This document shows, piece after piece, positions 1 through 5,929 of a stretch of 8,616 nucleotides of DNA. Each line of letters begins with the position of its first letter. Position 1 is the stretch's first letter. The position numbers and the translations under genes were made by a program. This DNA is from an uncultured Lachnospiraceae bacterium (GTDB lineage Bacteria > Bacillota > Clostridia > Lachnospirales > Lachnospiraceae): assembly GCA_947178465.1 (NCBI GenBank), contig CAMWYL010000123.1, positions 1-8,616 of the forward strand. The letters are read 5' to 3'. A model generated the notes under the pieces. The model saw only the letters and a list, made by a program, of their open reading frames with translations. It was not told where the DNA came from and searched no databases.

Positions 1-1250
1 TGTTCAAGCAGTATGCACCGACAGGTCTTCTGTGGGATTTGTCAGATGCTTACGCAAACGCGGAGTTCCAGTCCAGAATTACATTGCCGGCTATCAATGA
101 GAATCTGAAGGATAAAGAAGGTCATCTGTATGGCTTCGCACCGACATATGGTAACGGCTGCGTTACATATGTAAAGAAGGCATGGCTTGACGCGGTTGGC
201 ATTGATGCAAGCACCATCAAGACTTATGATGACTATTACAATATGTTAAAGGCATTCCATGACGGTGATCCCGATGGAAACGGTGTAGACGGTGATACCT
301 ATGGTGTTGTAGCGGCAGGCTTCCTCGGAAATGAGGCTCCGTATATCAACTATCTGCCGGAGTTCTGGCAGGGTGCATATCCTGCTTTCTATGAGAAAGA
401 CGGCACATGGGTTGACGGCTTCCAGGAGGATGCAACAAAGGAAGCGCTTCTGAGACTGCAGCAGGCATATGCAGATGGCGCAATTGACCCGGAGACACTG
501 ACGGCATCCACAAAGATTGCACGTGAGAAGTGGTTCTCCAATGACCAGAAGGGTTCCGCAGGTGTATTCACATACTGGGCAGGTACATGGTATCAGAACC
601 TGACAGACAGCTTAGTGAAGAATGAAGTAGATGCAGAGCTGGTACAGCTTCCGCCTATTCAGGAAATCAAAGATACGGTTGGCGGCTATATTAACAGAGA
701 AGCTCCGGTATGGGTTATCATCGACCAGGGTGATCCTGTACGTAATCAGGCAGTTTTCGATGCGTTGTTTGACACGATGTTAGACGGTGACGTTGTAGAG
801 ACACTTTGGGTATATGGTGCAGAAGATGTTCACTGGTCCATCCACGCAGAAGAATTTGCAACCAATGCCGATGATCCGGAAAAGAGAAAGGATTACAGCT
901 ATGAAGAGGGTCAGTTCCACTTAAAGCAGTCACCGAATGATGCGAACTCTATTTGGAAGAAGAACCATCTGGATTCAGCGCTTCTTATCAGCCCGCTGAC
1001 AAACGGATATGTAGCAGATTCTGAGCTTATGATAGCAGGTAACAAGTTCTTTACGGAGAACTGTGTAGACGCTCCTGCTTCACCAGTTTCCGAGACTTAT
1101 ACCAATGAGTCCGGTACGATTTATGACGCGAAGCTTGCTGTTGTTACCGCGGTTGTTGTAGACGGCGGAGATGTAGATGCGGCAATGCAGACATATATTG
1201 ACACGGTAGGCAGTATTGTTGACCAGTGCTTAGCTGAGCTGAATCAGTAA
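1..1250 (+). CDS. Extracellular sugar-binding protein of an ABC importer (LplA/YtcQ-like), 5' end missing
   Basis: This is the substrate-binding lipoprotein of a carbohydrate ABC importer, which would capture an oligosaccharide outside the cell and deliver it to the two permeases downstream. The reading frame is open from base 3, so about 415 C-terminal codons are visible and the signal peptide and lipobox lie outside the window. The protein is rich in Trp, Tyr and acidic residues, as in large family 1 binding proteins. It carries a DPDGNG loop at about bases 267-285, resembling the EF-hand-like calcium loop often found in this family. The segment KKAWLDAVGI followed by a Thr-Tyr-Asp-Asp-Tyr helix is also typical. 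Family assignment rests on these features plus the adjacent LplB- and YtcP-type permeases. The substrate is inferred only from the nearby esterase (pectin fragments). It ends with TAA at 1248-1250. Confidence 0.9.
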   Translation, partial: FKQYAPTGLLWDLSDAYANAEFQSRITLPAINENLKDKEGHLYGFAPTYGNGCVTYVKKAWLDAVGIDASTIKTYDDYYNMLKAFHDGDPDGNGVDGDTYGVVAAGFLGNEAPYINYLPEFWQGAYPAFYEKDGTWVDGFQEDATKEALLRLQQAYADGAIDPETLTASTKIAREKWFSNDQKGSAGVFTYWAGTWYQNLTDSLVKNEVDAELVQLPPIQEIKDTVGGYINREAPVWVIIDQGDPVRNQAVFDALFDTMLDGDVVETLWVYGAEDVHWSIHAEEFATNADDPEKRKDYSYEEGQFHLKQSPNDANSIWKKNHLDSALLISPLTNGYVADSELMIAGNKFFTENCVDAPASPVSETYTNESGTIYDAKLAVVTAVVVDGGDVDAAMQTYIDTVGSIVDQCLAELNQ

Positions 1251-1285
1251 TCGGTTTTTATCTGAATAAAGATGAATAAGATTTT

Positions 1286-1313
1286 ATGTCCTGCCCCTTT
1301 TGGGGCGGGACAT
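1286..1313 (+). other. Strong intercistronic hairpin after the binding-protein gene
   Basis: A 12-bp stem (1286-1297 with 1302-1313, one G-U pair) closes a TTTT loop and begins 35 bases after the stop codon. No T-tract follows on either strand, so it is not a classical intrinsic terminator. In sugar importer operons, such hairpins often protect the 3' end of the abundant binding-protein mRNA or cause partial termination. That role is inferred here. Confidence 0.7.
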
Positions 1314-1314
1314 T

Positions 1315-1371
1315 GATAAACTGTCCGCAATAAGCTTTCTCAACCGATGAAGTTGTTTTGGACAGTTTATT
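1315..1371 (+). other. Second intercistronic hairpin
   Basis: ATAAACTGTCC at 1316-1326 pairs perfectly with GGACAGTTTAT at 1360-1370, and a G-U pair (1315/1371) extends the stem. The 33-nt loop contains a further small CAAC/GTTG stem (1341-1344 with 1352-1355). It follows the first hairpin directly. It has no poly-T tail, so a stability or attenuation element is more likely than a simple terminator. Confidence 0.6.
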
Positions 1372-1380
1372 ACTCTAAAA

Positions 1381-1402
1381 GTGACCGTTCCTATCCGGTC
1401 AC
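1381..1402 (+). other. Third intercistronic hairpin
   Basis: GTGACCG at 1381-1387 pairs perfectly with CGGTCAC at 1396-1402 around an 8-nt loop. It is the last of three consecutive hairpins and lies about 25 bases upstream of the Shine-Dalgarno of the first permease gene. Function is unknown. Confidence 0.55.
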
Positions 1403-1442
1403 GGCAAAAGTGATATAAGGAAGCAGAAAGGAAGAGGACGGT

Positions 1443-2408
1443 ATGAGTAGTAAGAAAAAAGTGATGACCTCCGGCGGCGTGGAAGTCCGCGAAAAGCCGC
1501 TCGGGCTTCGTATATGGAATAACAGGGGATATTATATTATGTTTATCCCTGTGCTCGCGTTTTTGATTATTATGCACTATTGGCCTATGCTCGGTGTGCG
1601 CTATGCGTTTTACGATTATAAGCCGGTAGGAACCCCGACGCCTGTCGGTTTTGCACATTTTCAGAAGATGTTTTCAACACCGGCATTCTGGACAGCGTTC
1701 TGGAATACGCTGGAGCTGAGTATTGCCAACCTGATTTTAACGAATGTTGCGGCAGTTGTGGTATCCATCTTCCTGAATGAAATGAAAAATCTGTTTGCAA
1801 AGAAGACCTTGCAGACTGTCATATATTTACCACACTTTATGTCATGGGCGGTAGTAGCCTCCATCTTCAGCTTGTTCCTGTCTCCGTCCAGTACCGGTAT
1901 GGTAAACGGTATCCTGAGAGACTGGGGTATTTTGAAAGATGCGGATAAGAATATTTACTTCCTCGCAAGCACCACATGGTGGCGTCCGATTTACTGGTTT
2001 ATCCAGGTATGGAAGGAGACCGGTTGGGGAACGATTATCTATCTTGCAACCTTGTCCGGTATTAATCCGGAGCTGTATGAGGCGGCAGATATCGACGGTG
2101 CAAGCCGTATGCAGAAGATTCGCTTTGTAACACTGCCGGCGCTGTCCAATACGATTATCACCGTATTGATTTTGAACCTTGCAAAGGTTATGAACCTGTT
2201 TGAGTCCGTATTCGTCCTTTATAACAACGCGGTTTATGATGTATCGGATGTTATCGCTACCTACATTTACCGTCAGACTTTCGCGATTGCGCTGCCAAAC
2301 TACGGGTATTCAACGGCAGTAGGTCTGTTCCGTTCTTTGGTGGGCTGTATCCTTGTTTTGATTTGTAATCAGGCGAGCAAGAAGGTTCGCGGCCGTGGCA
2401 TTGTATAG
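1443..2408 (+). CDS. Sugar ABC transporter permease, LplB type (321 aa)
   Basis: This integral membrane subunit of a carbohydrate ABC importer forms the channel with the next permease. The basic N-terminus (residues 1-25) is followed by membrane segments near 31-49, 95-112, 128-147, about 185-203, 236-258 and 292-309. The cytoplasmic coupling (EAA) loop that contacts the ATPase is clear: EAADIDGA at 213-220, then the conserved Leu-Pro at 231-232. Length (about 320) and the opening motif (Tyr-Tyr-x-Met-x-x-Pro, about 30-36) match the LplB/YteP group. The ATG start is supported by AGGA and GAGG at 1429-1437. It probably forms an operon with the upstream binding protein and the downstream permease, 11 bases away. 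No ATPase gene is nearby; a shared MsmX-like ATPase is inferred. Sugar specificity cannot be read from the sequence. Confidence 0.93.
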   Translation: MSSKKKVMTSGGVEVREKPLGLRIWNNRGYYIMFIPVLAFLIIMHYWPMLGVRYAFYDYKPVGTPTPVGFAHFQKMFSTPAFWTAFWNTLELSIANLILTNVAAVVVSIFLNEMKNLFAKKTLQTVIYLPHFMSWAVVASIFSLFLSPSSTGMVNGILRDWGILKDADKNIYFLASTTWWRPIYWFIQVWKETGWGTIIYLATLSGINPELYEAADIDGASRMQKIRFVTLPALSNTIITVLILNLAKVMNLFESVFVLYNNAVYDVSDVIATYIYRQTFAIALPNYGYSTAVGLFRSLVGCILVLICNQASKKVRGRGIV

Positions 2409-2419
2409 GAGGTGTGAAT

Positions 2420-3286
2420 ATGGCAGAAGAAAAGTTAGTATATAAAAAGCCAAAGACCAAGATACATGTCTTTGACGTTGTGAACTATATTGTATTTATT
2501 CTGATTGGCCTGCTCATTATTGTGCCGATTTGGAAGGTCGTTGTAGACTCGCTCAATAAGGTTGGCGTATACCAGTTCCAAATTTGGCCTAATTCCTTTA
2601 CTTGGGACGGCTATCGGACGATTATTGAGACACAAGCGTTATATACGCCGTTTTTGATATCCGTTGTCACAACCCTGTTGGGAACCCTGTTGGGACTCGT
2701 ATTATCCACACTCGGCGGCTATGTACTCGTTCAGTTTGAGATGCCGGGGCGTAATATTTTCGCGTACATCCTGCTCTTTACCATGATTTTCTCCGGTGGT
2801 ATGATACCGGAATACTTGGTTATGAAACAGCTGCATCTGGTAAATAATTGGTGGATTCTTGTTGTAAAACACGGTATGAACGTGTATAATCTGGTATTGA
2901 TGAGGAACTTCTTTGAGGGTATCCCGGGGTCTCTGTATGAGGCGGCTAAGATTGACGGCTGTTCTCCGATGGGCATATTCTTCAAGATTGTGCTTCCGCT
3001 TTCCAAGGCAGCGCTTGCATCCATCGGTTTGATGTTCTCCGTAGCGGTATGGAATGATTACTCAACGGTTAAGATTTACATTACTGACCCGAATCAGGTA
3101 AACTTCCAGTATAAGCTGCGAAACATGGTTATGGACGGCGATACGCCGACAACGGCGTATCAGGTATCGCAGACAACCTTGTTTAACGCGGGTATTATTG
3201 CGGCGGTACTTCCATTTATGATATTGTATCCGTTCCTACAGAAATACTTCGTTAAAGGTGTTAATATCGGTGCCGTTAAAGAGTAA
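2420..3286 (+). CDS. Sugar ABC transporter permease, YtcP type (288 aa)
   Basis: This is the second membrane subunit of the importer, of the YtcP/LplC (MalG-like) class. I chose ATG 2420 because AGGAGG at 2407-2412 lies 7 bases upstream; the in-frame GTG at 2414 is too close to that site. The hydrophobic helix at residues 21-41 is followed by a periplasm-facing segment with the WPNSFTWDGY motif (56-65). Further membrane segments lie near 77-100, 112-129, 140-160, 194-212 and 256-275. The EAA coupling loop reads EAAKIDG at 184-190, with Leu-Pro at 192-193 of the following helix. The C-terminus (QKYFVKGVNIGAVKE) is nearly the family standard; the last residue is more often Gly. The Shine-Dalgarno overlaps the stop codon of the preceding permease gene, which suggests tight co-translation. 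Confidence 0.93.
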   Translation: MAEEKLVYKKPKTKIHVFDVVNYIVFILIGLLIIVPIWKVVVDSLNKVGVYQFQIWPNSFTWDGYRTIIETQALYTPFLISVVTTLLGTLLGLVLSTLGGYVLVQFEMPGRNIFAYILLFTMIFSGGMIPEYLVMKQLHLVNNWWILVVKHGMNVYNLVLMRNFFEGIPGSLYEAAKIDGCSPMGIFFKIVLPLSKAALASIGLMFSVAVWNDYSTVKIYITDPNQVNFQYKLRNMVMDGDTPTTAYQVSQTTLFNAGIIAAVLPFMILYPFLQKYFVKGVNIGAVKE

Positions 3287-3300
3287 AACAAGAGCGCATG

Positions 3301-3329
3301 AAAAGGGAAACGTTTTGTTTCCCTTTTTT
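3301..3329 (+). terminator. Intrinsic terminator of the sugar importer operon
   Basis: AAAAGGGAAAC (3301-3311) pairs perfectly with GTTTCCCTTTT (3317-3327) around a GTTTT loop, and the T-run continues to 3329. It starts 14 bases after the permease stop codon. The complementary strand also has a short T-run, but no gene converges on it. Confidence 0.88.
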
Positions 3330-3418
3330 GATACCATGGAAAATACGGTAGCAAGGTTAAAAGAAAAAAGAGGAAAGGATAAAAGTCTCAAATGAAAACA
3401 AGAGGTTTTATTTGAGCA

Positions 3419-4132
3419 ATGGTGCAAACTATGAAAAGGATTTTTTGGGCTTCGGATTCTACAGTACAGACAAATAAGATTTTTACCTATCCGCAAACAG
3501 GTATCGGGCAGGAGCTTTACAGGTATCTGAAGGATGACGTGCTGGTGGTGAATCGTGCAAGGAACGCAAGGAGTACGAAGAGCTTTATGGCGGAGGGGCG
3601 TCTGGAACGGATTGAGGAGGAAATCGAAAAGGGAGATTTTCTGTTTATCCAATTTGGGCATAACGATGAGAAAAAGGATGATCCTGCCCGCTATACGGAG
3701 CCGTTTTCGTCTTTTATAGAAAATCTGGAGATCTATATTTGTGTGGCGCGTGTGCATGGAGCGTATCCGGTATTGATAACGCCGTTGGAGCGCAGGTGCT
3801 TTGTGGATGAGGAGCATCTTGGCAAGGGCGACCATTCGGATTATGTGGAAGCGATGAAGCAGACGGCAAAGAAGAATGACGTGGCGTTGATAGACCTGTA
3901 TAGTATGAGCCGTGCTGCGATGGAAAAAGCGGGAAAATCCGGCAGCCGTCAGTGGTATATGAACTTTGATAAGGGGATTTACGACAATTATCCGGATGGA
4001 AAGGATGACAATACGCATTTAAGGTACGAGGGCGCCGTGATGTATGCAGGATTGGTTGCGAAGGGGCTCGAGGAGCTTGGCGGTATCTATAAGGATCTGT
4101 TGACAAGCAAGGAGGAGGAAGAGGCGAAGTAG
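3419..4132 (+). CDS. SGNH/GDSL esterase, rhamnogalacturonan acetylesterase (CE12)-like (237 aa)
   Basis: This is probably an intracellular deacetylase that removes acetyl groups from imported pectin (rhamnogalacturonan) fragments; no signal peptide is visible. The SGNH blocks are: block I Ser-Asp-Ser-Thr at 12-15 (nucleophile Ser14), block II with Asn45 and ARSTKSF at 50-56, block III QFGHND at 78-83 (Asn82), and block V Asp197-x-x-His200 completing the triad. YPQTGIGQ at 24-31 is typical of clostridial members. Two positions that are usually Gly differ: Ser12 in block I and Ala50 in block II, the latter near the oxyanion hole. The C-terminal tail is acidic and ends in a Glu-rich stretch. The start is uncertain: ATG 3419 has only AGAGG at 3401-3405, 13 bases upstream, and ATG 3431 (MKRIFW) is an alternative. 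No clear promoter was found. The position behind the importer supports a pectin role. Esterase family assignment is confident, exact substrate less so. Confidence 0.85.
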   Translation: MVQTMKRIFWASDSTVQTNKIFTYPQTGIGQELYRYLKDDVLVVNRARNARSTKSFMAEGRLERIEEEIEKGDFLFIQFGHNDEKKDDPARYTEPFSSFIENLEIYICVARVHGAYPVLITPLERRCFVDEEHLGKGDHSDYVEAMKQTAKKNDVALIDLYSMSRAAMEKAGKSGSRQWYMNFDKGIYDNYPDGKDDNTHLRYEGAVMYAGLVAKGLEELGGIYKDLLTSKEEEEAK

Positions 4133-4158
4133 TCCTCGCTTAGAAAAGAGGGATAGTC

Positions 4159-4947
4159 GTGGAGCAGAAGAAAAAAGAAACAGGTGTTGTTTATCGACAG
4201 CAGGAGATTGCGACAGGGATTTTTGACATGTGGGTAGAGACCTCGCTTGCGGCGCAGGCAAGGGCAGGGCAGTTTATCAGTGTGTATCCGCAGGACAAGT
4301 CCACGCTCCTGCCACGGCCAATCAGTATTTGCGAGGCGGATGCGGAGCATGGAAGGCTGCGCATCGTGTACCGCGTGGCGGGAAAAGGAACAAAGGAGTT
4401 TTCCGGCTATCGTGCGGGCATGAAGGTCGATATTCTCGGGACGTTGGGGAACGGCTTCCCCATCGCGGAGGCTGTTAAAAAACGGGTGTTTTTAATTGGC
4501 GGCGGCATTGGGATACCGCCGATGCTTGCGTTGGCAAAGGCGTTGAAGGATACCGATACCGCCGCAATCGACATTATTTTGGGTTACCGGGATAAAGAGC
4601 TGTTTCTGTCGGAGGAGCTGGCACGGTACGGAAGTGTACATATTGCGACGGAGGACGGAAGCGCCGGCGCAAAAGGGAATGTTATGGATGCGATTGCGGC
4701 AGAGGGATTGGAGGCGGACATAATTTTCGCGTGTGGGCCGATGCCGATGCTCCGTGCCATTAAGCAGTATGCGCAGGAACGGGAAATCCCCGCGTATATT
4801 TCGCTGGAGGAGCGAATGGCGTGCGGTGTGGGCGCCTGCCTCGGCTGTGTGGTAAAGACAAGGGAGGTTGACCACCATTCCCATGTAAATAACGCGCGTA
4901 TTTGTACGGATGGACCGGTATATTTGGCGACGGAGGTGGAGCTGTGA
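4159..4947 (+). CDS. pyrK: Dihydroorotate dehydrogenase B, electron-transfer subunit PyrK (262 aa)
   Basis: This FAD and [2Fe-2S] subunit passes electrons from the FMN subunit PyrD to NAD+ in pyrimidine synthesis. The FAD-binding barrel (about 8-100) carries Arg-Pro-Ile-Ser-Ile at 53-57. The NAD-binding domain begins with GGGIGIPP at 114-121 and has Cys-Gly-Pro-Met-Pro at 192-196. The iron-sulfur ligands are Cys222, Cys227, Cys230 and Cys249 (spacing 4, 2 and 18 residues; the last gap appears typical of clostridial forms with a Glu/Asp-His-Ser-His insert). Translation starts at GTG 4159, with GAGGGA at 4148-4153 five bases upstream. It begins 26 bases after the esterase gene with no terminator or convincing promoter between, so it may be read from upstream or from a promoter inside the esterase gene. 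It overlaps pyrD by one base. Confidence 0.96.
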   Translation: MEQKKKETGVVYRQQEIATGIFDMWVETSLAAQARAGQFISVYPQDKSTLLPRPISICEADAEHGRLRIVYRVAGKGTKEFSGYRAGMKVDILGTLGNGFPIAEAVKKRVFLIGGGIGIPPMLALAKALKDTDTAAIDIILGYRDKELFLSEELARYGSVHIATEDGSAGAKGNVMDAIAAEGLEADIIFACGPMPMLRAIKQYAQEREIPAYISLEERMACGVGACLGCVVKTREVDHHSHVNNARICTDGPVYLATEVEL

Positions 4948-5849
4948 TGAATACGACAGTGAAAATAGCAGGTGTTACATTTAAAAATCCGGTAATGACC
5001 GCCTCGGGAACTTTTGGCTCCGGCATGGAATATTCGGAGTTTGTGGATTTGAACCGCCTTGGCGCGGTCGTCACAAAGGGCGTGGCAAACGTGCCATGGG
5101 AGGGGAATCCGACGCCGCGTGTGCAGGAGACCTACGGCGGCATGCTCAATGCAATCGGACTGCAAAATCCCGGAATTGATGTATTTATTGAGCGGGATAT
5201 TCCGTTTCTGAAACAGTTTGACACGCGCATTATCGTGAATGTATGCGGGCGTTCCATTGCGGATTATGTGGAGGTCGTGGAACGACTTGGCAACCAACCC
5301 GTCGATATGTTGGAAATCAATGTTTCCTGTCCGAATGTCAGCCACGGCGGGATTGCGTTTGGGCAGAATCCGAACAGCCTTTTTGAGATTACAAAGGAGA
5401 TAAAGGCAAAGGCAAAGCAGCCGATTATTATGAAGCTCTCTCCCAATGTAACGGACATTACGGAAATGGCGCGGGCGGCGGAGGCGGCAGGAAGCGACGC
5501 GCTTTCGCTGATTAATACGATTACCGGCATGAAAATAGACATTCACAGGAGGACATTTGCCCTTGCGAATAAGACGGGCGGCCTGTCCGGACCCGCGATC
5601 AAACCGGTTGCGGTGCGTATGGTCTATCAGGTGGCCAACGCGGTCAAGCTCCCGATAATTGGTATGGGAGGGATTGCGAATGCTGAGGACGCAATTGAAT
5701 TTATGCTCGCAGGGGCAACCTGTGTTGCGGTCGGGGCAATGAATTTCGTGAACCCCTACACGACACAGGAGGTTATAACGGGAATAGAGGCCTATATGTG
5801 CCGATACGGGATTGAAGATATTTCCGAACTGATAGGGGGCGTCAGATAG
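4947..5849 (+). CDS. pyrD: Dihydroorotate dehydrogenase, class 1B catalytic subunit PyrD (300 aa)
   Basis: This subunit oxidises dihydroorotate to orotate with FMN in the cytosol and works as a complex with PyrK. Family landmarks are ASGTFGSG at 19-26 (FMN region), Lys44 and the following GNPTPR at 53-58, NAIGLQNPG at 68-76, the catalytic Cys128 within NVSCPN (125-130), Lys163 in MKLSPN (162-167), and the phosphate-binding GMGGI at 239-243 and VAVGA at 260-264. The catalytic Cys, rather than Ser, and the pyrK partner place it in class 1B. ATG 4947 is the preferred start because it overlaps the pyrK stop (TGATG) and has GGAGG at 4932-4936. The open frame extends 45 bases further upstream, but only inside pyrK. 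The length of 300 is normal for the class. Confidence 0.97.
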   Translation: MNTTVKIAGVTFKNPVMTASGTFGSGMEYSEFVDLNRLGAVVTKGVANVPWEGNPTPRVQETYGGMLNAIGLQNPGIDVFIERDIPFLKQFDTRIIVNVCGRSIADYVEVVERLGNQPVDMLEINVSCPNVSHGGIAFGQNPNSLFEITKEIKAKAKQPIIMKLSPNVTDITEMARAAEAAGSDALSLINTITGMKIDIHRRTFALANKTGGLSGPAIKPVAVRMVYQVANAVKLPIIGMGGIANAEDAIEFMLAGATCVAVGAMNFVNPYTTQEVITGIEAYMCRYGIEDISELIGGVR

Positions 5850-5859
5850 GCATTCAGGC

Positions 5860-5886
5860 ATAAAAGGAGCCTTCAAGACATACACT
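5860..5886 (+). promoter_or_regulatory. Sigma-E-like (mother cell) promoter of sipL
   Basis: The -10 element CATACACT at 5879-5886 matches the sigma-E consensus CATACAnT fully. An ATA -35 core at 5860-5862 is 16 bases upstream, within the known 16-18 range. The transcript should begin near 5888-5892, about 40 bases before sipL. The match to sporulation gene function makes it credible, although the -35 consensus is short. Confidence 0.65.
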
Positions 5887-5927
5887 TTAACAGATTACCT
5901 GTGGTTAGTATCGTCTTGGAGGTTTTT
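5865..5927 (+). promoter_or_regulatory. Potential stem sequestering the sipL ribosome binding site
   Basis: Bases 5865-5879 can pair with 5913-5927 in 15 consecutive pairs, four of them G-U. The core CCTTCAAGAC pairs with GTCTTGGAGG, the latter containing the GGAGG Shine-Dalgarno (5918-5922) that lies 7 bases before the sipL start codon. The 5' arm ends at the first base of the -10 box, so it would be present in read-through mRNA from pyrD but absent from mRNA started at the sigma-E promoter. Function is inferred; the pairing is seen directly. Confidence 0.5.
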
Positions 5928-5929
5928 AT

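Noticed and set aside
1411..1419. TGATATAAG as an extended -10 box for the first permease gene
   Set aside because: No -35 element is at the right distance, and the transcript would start at the Shine-Dalgarno itself.
3336..3395. A 19-codon reading frame between terminator and esterase
   Set aside because: It has no ribosome binding site, a Lys/Arg-rich product and no promoter; it is probably chance.
3236..4018. A 260-codon open frame on the - strand
   Set aside because: It spans the operon terminator and is antisense to the esterase, with a His/Arg/Leu-rich composition and no recognisable domain.
4100..4105. TTGACA as a -35 box for pyrKD inside the end of the esterase gene
   Set aside because: No TATAAT-like element follows at 16-18 bases.
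4902..4946. A longer N-terminus for PyrD starting inside pyrK
   Set aside because: The added 15 residues are out-of-frame pyrK sequence; the family begins near MNTTVKIAG and the TGATG overlap supports ATG 4947.
4584..5885. A 433-codon open frame on the - strand
   Set aside because: It lies antisense to pyrK and pyrD, its Cys/His/Arg-rich translation has no family-like motifs, and the + strand proteins are unmistakable.
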